Source: Haliclona indistincta
Lineage: Eukaryota > Porifera > Demospongiae > Haplosclerida > Chalinidae
Direction of reading: 5' to 3'
Assembly (NCBI GenBank): GCA_964017065.1
Contig: OZ024785.1
Span: 5,970,314 to 6,034,313 of the forward strand
Length of the DNA: 64,000 nt
Translations under genes and position numbers: made by a program
Shown here: piece after piece, positions 22,238-36,579 of the stretch
Numbering within the stretch: the stretch's first letter is position 1
Layout: the number at the start of each line of letters is the position of its first letter
The notes under the pieces: generated by a model
Database searches by the model: none
What the model was told of the DNA's origin: nothing
What the model saw: the letters and a program-made list of their open reading frames with translations, nothing else

Positions 22238-22764
22238 TGCCTAAAGGTGAGACAGTACCAATGTAAACAATTGTGATATGAATCTAATAGTGAATATCAT
22301 CTTGTGCTCCTAGACTCAGGAATTTGCATTGCTAAGAGCAAGGACAAGCTTTCTTGCCTGTATACGTTCTTAAGAGAATACAGAGGCGTTTAATATGGAT
22401 AAAGATCGAGACAAAAAAACTAAAACTTATGGAGCAAACTAGGGCAAATCATGCAAATCACATTATACTAACGTGAAGAGCACACGACGTATTACATTAA
22501 CTATATCTGGTGTATACACTTACCAGACAGTGATTAGCAACTGTCAGGCGAACTGGGAGATAGCCAGGGACTCGTCTTGACAATCTGCAGATCTGTGCAC
22601 GACTTCAGAAGGGGGAGTGGCTAATTCGGAATTCATTATGACGTCATTGGGTCACATGGGCAAATTAGGAGGGCGGAGTACTTGTGACAGCCATTGATCA
22701 AGTTCCGGGCACAGCAGAGCTCGTATCTACTCGTTCTAGCCTCCTCCTGCTTGCTTGAGACGCA
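22238..22764. promoter_or_regulatory. Divergent intergenic region with CRE-like palindrome and inverted CCAAT
   Basis: This 527-bp gap separates two divergent genes. It holds the full palindrome TGACGTCA at 22639-22646, the CREB/ATF core, overlapping by one base ATTGG (inverted CCAAT) at 22646-22650, followed by GTCACATG. All lie about 115-125 bp before the V-ATPase ATG, where a TATA-less housekeeping promoter is expected. No RNA gene was recognised in the rest. Confidence 0.4.
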
Positions 22765-26455
<3,691 letters not shown>

Positions 26456-26763
26456 CCTTCTGTAACCTTTAGACACTTTGTACTGTAGAATTGGCCTCGC
26501 TGGCTGTCTCTCTCTAATAATGTATTGTGTGTATGTGTGACGCCGCATTATAACATAGTTTTATTAGATTGTCAATTTTGTGAAGAAATAAAATATTGTG
26601 CACATTGTTACTCTGTGTGGAGGTGTGGTCTAAGACTGATACGTTGTGTGGTGTTCAAATTATCTCAGTAATTTCTCAGCAGGTAAGCCAGCCCTACCAC
26701 CAGTAAGAGAACAATCCCTTGTTTGTGCCTGTATGTTGAAAAATTATACGCGAACGTTTTATT
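26456..26763. other. Intergenic 3' flank of ATP6V1A
   Basis: Contains an AATAAA polyadenylation signal near 26587 for ATP6V1A, 130 bp after its stop. The remainder is the 3' flank of the convergent ankyrin gene A. The same flank is repeated in both downstream units (near 30420-30650 and 33900-34130). Confidence 0.6.
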
Positions 26764-29133
26764 TTAAAATACAAACCTTTTATTGGTAGGGAGCCATTGT
26801 CCTTCTATTCTGGCCGTCTCTTTCTTTTCTTCTGTATAAGAACAAAATATGACTAGGACACACAAATAACTACTGTTGACTGACCCTCCTTTGCTAGGCG
26901 CACACGCTCTCTTTCTGCTGCTCTTTCCTCAGCCTGTTTTTCTGCTTCCTGTTTTTCTTTCTCCAGAAACTCTACAACTTCAGCTGAGAACGATCACAAA
27001 TATAATACATTTGTTCTACTGTAGTTGCATGTACTTACGAAGTGAATTCAAGTACTCCAACACTTCAGTGTGTCCTTCTTGCTCAGCACAATCCATTGGA
27101 GTATTGCCAGACTGGAATTTAACAATGAAGCACTAAGTGAGTTGATTTGCAAAATTATTACCAAGCGCTTGATATGGGCTCCAAGTTGAATGAGTGTTTG
27201 AACCACTTCCAAGTTTCCTCTTCTCGAGGCTGTATGAAGAGCAGTTACTTCTCCATCGTATTTACTCTGCAGAAATATTATTACAAGCTAGCATTAGTGC
27301 AGCGCTATACTGAAGTACTCACCTGCGTGTAGGTGTTACCACGTTTATGCCAAACTTGATACTGCCACACAGCATTGACATCAGCTCCTCCTTCCTTCAC
27401 CATATAAACAATGGCTTCTATGTTATCGCATTCAGCTGCTTGATGTACCGGAGTTTTACCTTGCTAGAGACAAAACATTAATTTTATAACTTGGTTAAAA
27501 AAGAGCTTGAGCTCACTTTATTAGGGAAAGTTTTTGCTCCAGCATCCACAAGCAACTTGAGCATGGAAATTGCAGATGTTTCGTGAAGAACACTTTCCCC
27601 ATCCTGCAGTATGCATTCAGATCTAGTACAGCTACAGTGTTCCACACGAAGAGAGGGAAATAATGTTAGGAATGTATGACGTCACGTCAATAGCGACAAT
27701 ACATTGTACCAAGCAAAATGACCACCAAAACCTGCTCTCTTGCAGAGTGAAGTCAGGCTTGTCGCTGTATATGCTTCTAGAGACACTAGGTGAGATCTAC
27801 TTTCAAGATTAATGTTTTAGCATTGCAGTCATGAAGTTTTAGAGTTTAACTACCAGTAGAACTGGAATTCCTGTTCCTAGCGTTTGGCTCGTCATGAACA
27901 GTCAACTTTTGCTCTCTGCCACTGATGTAGCACTGATTGGGGCCAATTCCGCTTCCAACAGATAAGCATCCGAGGTGAAAGCTTAAATGCAGCGATTATA
28001 GAGCTTAACTACCAGTAGTCCCTGAGATTCTTTCCCTAATGCAAATGGCTGCCTGTATTTATGTCATGTGAGTGTCATCTGACAAGAAGCCATATAAAGC
28101 ATGAGATTCAGTAAGGATAGAGGATCGAAATGATACGTACATCATAAGTTATTAACTCTAGGACAAACGATTCTATAGAAATCAAGCAAATAGTCAAACA
28201 CAATTATTCCCTCTTTTCGTGTGGAACACTGTATAATTGTGTGCTATTACCTTGTTTCTGGCATTGATATCGACTTCTGGCAGCTCAAGCATATACTGAA
28301 GAACACTATCATTGTGACGACAAGAGACAGGATCTCTTAGTGGTATATTATCCTACGTACAACAATAGTAATTCTGTTATTTGTTCACTGTGCAACTCAC
28401 TCTAGATGAGGTTTTATGTATGTACGCTCCGTTTTCATAAAGAAGCTTCACAGCTTCAACACGACCAAGTCGTGCTGCACAAGCCAGCGGTGTGAAACAG
28501 TTCTATGAAGAAATAATAATGGTAATGTGCATCTTCATGCAGCTAACTTACATGGTTTGAGCATTCGTTGATATGAGCTCCATTGTCTAGTAGATACTTG
28601 ATCACATCGACATGATTGTATTCTGCTGCATGATGGAGTGTTGTATACCCATGCTGCAATGTAAGCACGATATTATATATCTTTGCATGGATGATCTTCT
28701 GTCGTCTCACATACGTCTCGGCTAGTTTTACGCCAGTTGAGGTTAGCACCTTGGGCTTCCAGCTCCTTTACTGCTGCCAAGTCACCTCTACCACAAGCTA
28801 AGTATAACCGAGCGGACTGTGCATCAGTAGAAAACAGACCACATGTCTTGATATTAAACTCACCAACAAACCGTACGCTACTGATGGTAGTCCTTTCCTT
28901 AACTTGTCTATTGCAAGAAGCAGGTCCCTTTTGAGATATTTCTTGTCACATTTCATCTCCTCCAGGTCGTCTTCTGTCACTGTGACTAGTTTGTCGTACT
29001 CGTGGCATCCATTGGCCTTGAAATTTGTTTTAAAAGTGCCATATAACTGGAAATTTTCGAGAATCGTCCATGCTTCGAAATCGAAGTTTTCAGCCGAGAT
29101 CGTGGGAACCGAAGTAGCGGGAAGCGATTCCAT
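26764..29133 (-). CDS. SAM-ankyrin repeat protein, copy A
   Basis: Multi-exon minus-strand gene. Start Met at 29133 (MESLPATSVPTISAENF), the position conserved in copies B and C. The first exon encodes a SAM-like helical domain (AWTILENFQLYG...HEYDKLVTVTEDDLEEMKCD...LLLAIDKLRKG). Following short exons each carry an ankyrin repeat, for example GYTTLHHAAEYNHVDVIKYLLDNGAHINEC at 28660-28560 and DGESVLH with PMLKLLVDAGAKTFPN-like text near 27600-27520. The last two coding exons give a charged coiled-coil (AEVVEFLEKEKQEAEKQAEE..., near 26985-26900) and the ending TNKRFVF at 26764. It is a cytosolic adaptor-type architecture; partners unknown. A 597-bp DNA transposon sits in one intron (27635-28231), which is unique to this copy. 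Exon limits were not all fixed. Confidence 0.75.
27635..28231. mobile_element. Tc1/mariner-type non-autonomous element in ANK gene A intron
   Basis: Terminal inverted repeats of about 28 bp, starting CAGTGTTCCACACGAA (27635) and ending in the complement TTCGTGTGGAACACTG (28231), flanked by TA on both sides (27633-27634 and 28232-28233). The corresponding site in unit 3 (near 35307) is empty (GCTATTATTG), which dates the insertion after the triplication. No transposase reading frame seen. A terminus of the same family is found at 51540 and 57068. Confidence 0.8.
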
Positions 29134-29341
29134 TGCTGTACAGTTTGAACTGCCCGTCCAATCGTTATCGAAGGCCCGCGTCAACCATAGAATAAACTTC
29201 CGGCGCCCTCGCGTCCTTTGTGGAAATGAACTTATTTATCACTTTGAACTGGTTTCCGTAAAAAACATTGTATTTTCATGAGCAGGGCAGGGCGTGCATA
29301 AACAGTAGTTAGGTCAAGAACTCAGCTTTACAGCTAGTACT

Positions 29342-29379
29342 TAGCCTCGTACCAAGGGACAGGGTACGAGGCTAAGCGG
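29342..29379. mobile_element. 38-bp hairpin micro-insertion with 8-bp target duplication
   Basis: TAGCCTCGTACC and its complement GGTACGAGGCTA form a hairpin with an 8-bp loop. The insertion is flanked by CTAGTACT at 29334-29341 and 29380-29387. Unit 2 (near 32919-32930) and unit 3 have a single copy of the target and no hairpin. The 8-bp duplication suggests hAT-type mobilisation of a minimal element. Confidence 0.7.
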
Positions 29380-29399
29380 CTAGTACTGTGACAGACACT

Positions 29400-30064
29400 G
29401 TCAACGCCAACAGCACTTTACAGCAGACTTATTCTGCAGGTAGAAAAAATGTTGAGTAATAGACTAGTGACGACACTAAATAATTTGCTTTACTTTAGTC
29501 CAGACCATTCATGCTTCTTAGCTGCACTATAACAATGAAAAATTAATTCACAAGAGGCAACGCAGCCTCAGTCCTTGGGACTGCTGTCGAAAACTAATTT
29601 GTCTTGTAAACCTTGCTTAGTTTAGTTTTTGTTGCACTATTTTGTCAATATAAAAAAAAATTCACAAAAGTGTATAAGTTACATGTGTACTTACGCGAAG
29701 CATTTCTTTCATTTTGTACTTTAGCTGAGAAGAAACAATCTTTAAGTCACTAGCAGGTTTGTGAGCACTGACTTACCAATGTATTCCGAGGTATAATTAT
29801 TATACTTCAAACCAGCATCTATGGGACTCACTCCATTCTGAAAAAGACACCGATCACAACAAGTCAGTTACTTGACTACTCACGATTTTTTTGATTTCTG
29901 CACTCAGCCTGAGCAGAGCAACAGCATAGTCCCTTCTATTACGATCTGCTGCAAAGTGAAGAGCTGTGTTTCCATTCTACAAAAGATGTTACCAGTGATA
30001 CAGCATTGATGACCACTCCTTCTTTAAGCACAAGATGAGCACTTCAGGCTGGGCACGATCTGTG
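29400..30064 (-). pseudogene. Truncated 3' copy of ANK gene D (unit 1)
   Basis: Matches the 3' half of gene D (36540-37080): the last exons (KKHEWSGL-like text near 29520-29500, KYKMKEML/EVQNER exon near 29700), NGVSPIDAG (29845-29820) and one ankyrin exon (NGNTALHFAADRNRRDYAVALLRL, 29980-29890). It breaks off at the junction with the V-ATPase scar, so it has no 5' exons or SAM domain. Confidence 0.75.
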
Positions 30065-30470
30065 AACTCAGTGTGGAGACCTCTTGCGCCAGCTTAGTAG
30101 AATGAAATTCCAGGGGGGTAAAAATAATGTGCACCGAATAACAAATTTTCTTCAAGTTTTCAATTTTTCACAGTCACCACCACCATAATTGTGAACGATA
30201 ATTAATTTTGTTTTTTTCTTCAGAATGTGTATGCAGATGATGCTGTAAAGGGTGCCTTTGCCAAGCTCACTGAAGATATTCCGTAAACTGGAAGAGTAGC
30301 CTCCTGCAGCCTCTAGACACTTTGTACTGTAGAATTGGCCTCGCTGGCTGTCTCTCTCTAATAATGTGTTGTTTGTATGTGTGACGCCGCATTATAACAT
30401 AGTTTTATTAGATTGTCAATTTTGTGAAGAAATAAAAATAATAATAATTGTGCACTAAAAATTAATATAA
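30065..30470 (+). pseudogene. ATP6V1A 3'-end scar, unit 2
   Basis: Copies 26217-26600: end of exon 15 (GTGGAGACCTCTTGCGCCAG), the last intron, last exon and 3' UTR with AATAAA. In the last exon, six bases are missing after GCAGAT and 11 bases after GAAGAT, so the frame ends early at TAA. There are no upstream exons, so it cannot make the subunit. It was carried as the left edge of the duplication unit. Confidence 0.9.
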
Positions 30471-30652
30471 CATTGTGAAACCAATTGATATTCTGTGTGG
30501 AGGTGTGGTCTAAGATTGATACTTTGTGTGGTGTTCAAATTAACTCAGTAATTTCTCAACAGGTAAGCTACCCCTACCACCAGTAAGAGAACAATACCTT
30601 GTGTATACCTGCATGTATGCTGAAAATTATACACGAACATTATATTTTTCTT

Positions 30653-32641
30653 TTAAAAATAAAACCTTTTATTGGTAGGGAACCATTGTCCTTCTATTCT
30701 GGCCGTCTCTTTCTTTTCTTCTGTATAAGCAAATTGATAACATTATGACTAGGACACACCAATAACTACTAACTAGCTTGTAAACTGACCCTCCTTTGCT
30801 AGGCGCACGCGCTCTGTTTCTGCTGCTCTTTCCTCGGCCTGTTGTTTTGCTTCTTGTTTTTCTTTCTCCAGAAACTCTACAACTTCAGCTGAGAACGATC
30901 ACAAATATAATACATTTGTTCTACTGTAGTTGCATGTACTTACGAAGTGAATTCAAGTATTCCAACACATCAGTGTGTCCTTCTCGCTCAGCACAATCCA
31001 TTGGAGTATTGCCAGACTGGAATTTAACAATGAAGCACTAAGCGAGTTGATTTGCAAAATTATTACCAAGCGCTTGATATGGGCTCCAAGTTGAATGAGT
31101 GTTTGAACCATTTCCAAGTTTCCTCTTCTCGAGGCTGTATGAAGAGCAGTTAGTTCTTCATCGTATTTACTCTGCAGGAAATATTATTACAGGTTAGCAT
31201 TATACTGAAGCACTCACCTGTGTGTAGGTGTTACCATGTTTATGCCAAACTTGAGACTGCCACACAGCATTGACATCAGCTCCTCCTTCCTTCACCATAT
31301 AAACAATGGCTTCTATTTTTTTCTCATAATCATAACTAGTTCGGTTGCATTTAACTGCTTCATGTACTGGAGTGCTACCTTTCTAGAGAAAAACATATTA
31401 ATTTTAAAACATGGTTAAATAGAGCTTGAGCTCACTTTATTAGGGAAAGTTTTTGCTCCGGCATCCACAAGCAACTTGAGCATGGGTAGTTGCATTGTGA
31501 ACATTCTGTGAAGAACACTTTCTTCATCCTGCAGTATGACAGCTATATAATTATTATTGTGCTGCAGGACTATATACTACAGTGGAGTCCCTCTAAGGTG
31601 GACACCATTGGAACCGACAACAATAATATATTGTCCATCATAGAGAGGGTGTCCTCTGGTCAGGGGTTTATTATACATTATTTTGGTTATATTTGGGAAT
31701 CAGTAAGTGTCCATTATAGAGGGATGAGGGTGTCCTCTAAGAGGGGTTCCGCTGTATCACCTTGTTTCTGGCATTGATATCGACTTCTGGCAGCTCAAGC
31801 ATATACTGAACAATATCCATGTGATCAGAAGAGACAGGATCGCTTAGTGGTACATCATCCTACTTACAACAATTATAGATAATTATAAGTAATACTGTAC
31901 TGTGCAACTCACTCTAGATGAGGTTTTATGTATGTACGCTCCGTTTTCATAAAGAAGCTTCACAGCTTCAACACTACCACGTCGTGCTGCACAAGCCAGC
32001 GGTGTGTGACAGTACTATGAAGAAATGATAATGGTAATGTGCATCTTCATGCAGCTAACTTACATGGTTTGAGCATTCGTTGATGTGAGCTCCATTGTCT
32101 AGTAGATACTTGATCACATCGACATGATTGTATTCTGCTGCATGATGGAGTGTTGTATACCCATACTGCAATGTAAGCACGATATTATATATCTTTGCAT
32201 GGATGATTTTTGTCTCACGTACGTCTCGGCTAGTTGTACGCCAGTTCAGGTTAGCACCTTGGGCTTCCAGCTCCTTTACTGCTGCCAAGTCACCTTTACC
32301 ACAAGCTAAGTATAACCGAGCAGACTGTGCATCAGTAGATAACAGACCACATGTATTGATATTAAACTCACCAACAAACCGTACACTACTGAAGGTAGTC
32401 CTTTCCTTAACCTGTCTATCGCAAGAAGCAGGTCCCTTTTGAGATATTCATCGTCACATTTCATCTCCTCTAGGTCGTCTTCTGTCACCGTGACTAGTTT
32501 GTCGTACTCGTGGCATCCATTGGCCTTCAAATTTGTTTCAAAATTGCCCCAGATCTTGATATCTTCGAGAATCGTCCATGCTTTGAAGTCGAAGTTTTCA
32601 GCCGAGATAGTGGGAACCAAAGTAGCGGGAACCGATTCCAT
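30653..32641 (-). CDS. SAM-ankyrin repeat protein, copy B
   Basis: Minus-strand paralogue of copy A. Start Met at 32641 (MESVPATLVPTISAENF), SAM-like domain in exon 1 (AWTILEDIKIWGNFETN...LVTVTEDDLEEMKCDDEYL), ankyrin exons including EAQGANLNWRTTSRDV and GYTTLHHAAEYNHVDVIKYL (32290-32060), and the coiled-coil exon near 30890-30790. The end TNKRFYF is at 30653. Differences from A are scattered: the domain core FQLYGTFKTNFK becomes IKIWGNFETNLK, so surface residues of the SAM domain vary while the ankyrin part is almost unchanged. One intron carries a 175-bp MITE (31580-31754). It lies in unit 2 of the triplication. Confidence 0.75.
31580..31754. mobile_element. pogo/Tc1-like MITE in ANK gene B intron
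   Basis: 175 bp starting CAGTGGAGTCCCTCTAAG and ending CTTAGAGG...CCGCTG in inverted form (GAGGGGTTCCGCTG), flanked by TA on both sides. Internal inverted words GGACACC/GGTGTCC recur. The termini resemble the CAGTGGAACC ends of pogo-like elements. It is absent from units 1 and 3. Confidence 0.7.
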
Positions 32642-32899
32642 TGCTGTACAGTTTCAACAGCCCGTCCAATCACTATCGAAGGCCTAGATATGACCGCATG
32701 TGGCGCGACAACCATAGAATCATAGATGATAGAATAAACTTCCGGCGCCCTCGCATCCTCTGTGGAAATGAACTCATTTATCACCTTTGAATTGGTTTCC
32801 GTAAAAACATTTCATGAGCAGGGGCGTGCAAAAACTATAGTTCGGATCATGACTGACTAATGCTACATGTATATTGGTTAATGCTTCTCCGCTCCAATC

Positions 32900-33546
32900 A
32901 AGAACTCAGCTTTACAGCTAGTACTGCAACAGACACTGTCAACGCCAACAGCAGACTTATTCTGCAGGTAGAAAAAAAATTGAGTACTAAATAATTTTGC
33001 TCTTACTTTAGTCCAGAAAATTCGTGCTTCTTAGCTGCATTACAACAATGAAAAATTAATTCAAAAAAGTGTAAGTTACTTACGCGGAGCATTTCTTTTA
33101 TTTTGTACTTCAGCTGAGAAGAAACAATCTTCAAGTCACTAGCACGTTTATGAGCACTGACTTACCAATGTATTCCGAGGTATAATTATTATACTTCATA
33201 CCAGCATCTATGGGACTCACTCCATTCTGAAAAAGACACCAATCACAGCAAGTTTAATCAGTTACTTGACTGCTCACGATTGTTTTGATTTCTGCACCCA
33301 GCCTGAGCAGAGCAACAGCATAGTCCCTTCTATTACGATCAGCTGCAAAGTGAAGAGCTGTGTTTCCATCCTGCAAAAGACGATGGTATCTTGAACTAGG
33401 CGTTCTGTTTCTTACCAGTGATACAGCATTGATGTCCACTCCTCCTTTAAGCACAAGATGAGCACTTCAGGCTGGGCACGATCTGTTAAGTTCATCACTA
33501 CCATGTGAAGTGGTGTCACTTTTATCTGCTCAGTGGAAGAGAATTC
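32900..33546 (-). pseudogene. Truncated 3' copy of ANK gene D (unit 2)
   Basis: Same content as the unit 1 remnant but longer at its 5' side: it includes the ankyrin exon DGNTALHFAADRNRRDYAVALLRL (33373-33300), the GGVDINAVS exon near 33440, and further gene D sequence (GAAGTGGTGTCAC near 33510) up to the junction with ATP6V1A sequence at about 33546. No 5' exons. Confidence 0.75.
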
Positions 33547-33930
33547 ACCAGTGTGGAGACCTCTTGCACCAGCTTAGTAGAATGAAATTCCAGGGGGGTA
33601 AAAAATAATGTGCACTGAATAACAAATTTTCTTCAATTTTTCACAGTCACCATGCACCACCATAATTGTGAATGAAAACTTGTCTCTTTTTTCAGAATGT
33701 GTATGCAGATGATGCTGTAAAGGGTGCCTTTGCCAAGCTCACTGAAGATACAGAGGGATTCCGTAAACTGGAAGTAGCCTCCTGCAGCCTCTAGACACTT
33801 TGTACTGTAGAATTGGCCTCGCTGGCTGTCTCTCTCTAATAATGTGTTGTGTGTATGTGTGACGCCACATTATAACATAATTTTATTAGATTGTCAATTT
33901 TGTGAAGAAATAAAAAATAATAATATTATT
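33547..33930 (+). pseudogene. ATP6V1A 3'-end scar, unit 3
   Basis: Second copy of the end of exon 15, last intron, last exon and 3' UTR of ATP6V1A. The last exon has lost six bases after GCAGAT, then six near GAAGATACAGAGG, and near its end reads GAAGTAGCC, which destroys the normal stop codon by a 3-base loss. It is not translatable as the subunit. Confidence 0.9.
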
Positions 33931-34134
33931 GTGCACTAAAATAAGACATTGTGAAACCGATTGATACTCTGTGTGGAGGTGTGGTCTAAGATTGATACGT
34001 TGTGTGGTTTTCAAATTATCTCAGTAATTTCTCAACAGGTAAGCTACCCCTACCACCAGTAAGAGAACAATCCCTTGTTTATGCCTATATGTTGAAAAAT
34101 TATACACGAACATTTAATTTCCTTTCAAAATACA

Positions 34135-36195
34135 AACCTTTTATTGGTAGGGAGCCATTGTCCTTCTATACTAGCTGTCTCTTTCTTTTCTTCTATATAA
34201 GCAAATTGATAATAACATATGACTAGGACACACCAATAAGTAATAGTTATTGCCCTCACGTGGTTATTGCCCTCACATGAGGGCATTAACCGACATTAAT
34301 GACCGTGGGAAAGTCGAGTTGCCCGAGCAACGGTAGAGGGCGCAGCCCGAAACTGTTCGAGAGCAACCGACTTTCCCGAGGTCATTTATGTCGGTTAATG
34401 CCCGAGTTGTGTAGTGCAATAACTGGCTTATCATATAGTTCATCGCACATAACGCTATGAGTGCAATAACATCGCAAATTATTCAAACTCGCAAAGGTCT
34501 GTTGCTATAGAAGACGCTACACGCGGTCATTGACCTACATTAATGCCCTCAAATAGAGCAATTTGATTGGTGAAAGATGACGTACTATGTAATAACTACT
34601 GTTAACTGACCCTCCTTTGCTAGGCGCACGCGCTCTCTTTCTGCTGCTCTTTCCTCAGCCTGTTTTTCTGCTTGTCTTTCTTTCTCAAGAAACTCTACAA
34701 CTTGAGCTGAGAACGATCACAAAAAATACATTTATTCCACTGTAGTAGCATGTGCTTACGAAGTGAATTCAAGTACTCCAACACTTCAGTTTGTCCTTTT
34801 TGCTCAGCACAATCCATTGGAGTACTATTGCTTTGGAAAATCATTTTCAAGCGTTTGATTTGGGCTCCAAGTTGAATAAGTGTCTGAACCATTTCCAAGT
34901 TTCCTCTTCCCGAGGCTATATGAAGAGCAGTTAGTTCGTCACCCTGTAGGAAATTATTATTACTAGTTAGCATTAGTCATGCGCATGCCACACTTTAAAC
35001 TGCCACACAGCATTGACATCAGCTCCTCCTTCCTTCACCATATAAACAATGGCTTCTATGTTTTTCTCATAATCATAACTAGTTCGGTTACATTCAGCTG
35101 CTTCATGTACTGGAGTTTTACCTTCCTAGAGAGACAAAACATTAATTTTATAATCTGGTTAAAAAAGAGCTCAAGCTCACTTCATTAGGGAAAGTTTTTG
35201 CTCCAGCATCCACAAGCAACTTGAGCATGGGTAGTTTCATTGAGGACACTCTATGAAGAATACTTTCTCCATCCTGCAGTATGCATTCAGATTTAGTACA
35301 GCTATTATTGAATACTATTACCTTGTTTCTGGCATTGATATCAACTTCTGGCAGCTCAAGCATATGCTGAACAATATCCACGTGATAAGAAGAGACAGGA
35401 TCTCTTAGTGGTACATCATCCTACTTACAACAATAGTAATAATGTTTTTATTCACTGTGCAACTCACTCTAGATGAGGTTTTATGTATGTACGCTCCGTT
35501 TTCATAAAGAAGCTTCACAGCTTCTGCACTATTATTTTGTGCAGCACAAGCCAGCGGTGTGTGACAGTACTATGAAGAAATAATAATGGTAGTGTGCATC
35601 TTCATGCAGCTAACTTACATGGTTTGAGCATTCATTGATATGAGCTCCATTGTCTAGTAGATACTTGATCACATCGACATGATTGTATTCTGCTGCATGA
35701 TGGAGTGTTGTATACCCATACTGCAATGTAAGCACGATATTATATATCTTTGGACGATCGTTTGTCTCACATATGCGTTAGTTGTACGCCGCCAGTGGAG
35801 GTTAGCACCTTGGGCTTCCAGCTCCTTTACTGCTGCCAAGTCACCTTTACCACAAGCTAAGTATAACCGAGCAGACTGTGCATCAGTAGAAAACAGACCA
35901 CATGTCTTGGTATTAAACTCACCAACAAACCGTACACTACTGATGGTAGTCCTTTCCTTAACCTGTCTATCGCAAGAAGCAGGTCCCTTTTGACATGTTC
36001 ATTATCACATTTCATCTCCTCCAGGTCGTCTTCTGTCACTGTGACTAGTTTGTCGTACTCGTGGCATCCATTGGCCTTGAAATTTGTTTCAAAAGGGCCA
36101 CAGCCCATATGTAAATCTTCGAGAATATCCCATGCTTCGTAGTCGAAGTTTTCAGCCGAGATCGTGGGAACCGAAGTAGCGGGAACCGATTCCAT
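34135..36195 (-). CDS. SAM-ankyrin repeat protein, copy C
   Basis: Third paralogue. Start Met at 36195 (MESVPATSVPTISAENF), SAM-like exon (AWDILEDLHMGCGPFETN...EEMKCDNEHVKRDLLLAI), ankyrin exons such as MDIVQHMLELPEVDINARN (35380-35330), DGESILHRVSSMKLPMLKLLVDAG (35275-35200) and DELTALHIASGRGNLEMVQTLIQLGAQIKRL (34940-34860). A coiled-coil exon near 34710-34610 leads to the end TNKRFVF with a TGA stop at 34135. A 350-bp insertion (34241-34590) lies in the last intron. As in A and B, the only strongly variable part is the middle of the SAM domain. One exon near 35770 has an altered edge (TSRDVRETKII region degraded), so a splice site there may be shifted. Confidence 0.72.
34241..34590. mobile_element. 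350-bp foldback insertion in ANK gene C last intron
   Basis: Present only in unit 3; units 1 and 2 show the short form ...AATAACTACT...CTGACCCTCC. It contains 24-bp arms at 34281-34304 and 34380-34403 (GGGCATTAACCGACAT and complement), an inner CGACTTTCCC/GGGAAAGTCG pair, and a third related word near 34525-34550 (CATTAATGCCCTC). Flanks AATAAGTA and TAATAACTA may be the duplicated target. Class not determined. Confidence 0.65.
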
Positions 36196-36579
36196 TGCTG
36201 TACAGTTGAACCATAGATAATGGTTGAACTGCCCGTCCAATCGCTATCGAAGGCCTAGCCTGGATATGATCGCGTGTGGCGCGGCAACCATATATTATAG
36301 AATAAACTTCCTGCGTCTTCTGTGGAAATGAACTCATTTATCACCTTTGAACTGGTTTCCGTAAAAACATTGCATTTTCATGAGCAGGGGCATGCAAAAA
36401 CTATAGTTCGGATCATGACTGACTAATGCTACATGTATATTGGTTAATGCTTCTCCGCTCCAATCAAGAACTCAGCTTTACAGCTAGTACTGCAACAGAT
36501 ACTGTCAACGCCAACAGCAGACTTATTCTGCAAGTAGAAAAAATTGAGTGATAGTGACGACACAAAATAATATTTTGCT
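36196..36579. other. Intergenic: upstream of ANK gene C, downstream of gene D
   Basis: 384 bp, repeated with small changes upstream of genes A and B. It probably holds the promoter of gene C (rich in short GC words such as CGCGTGTGGCGCGG near 36270) and the 3' UTR of D. No other gene seen. Confidence 0.5.
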
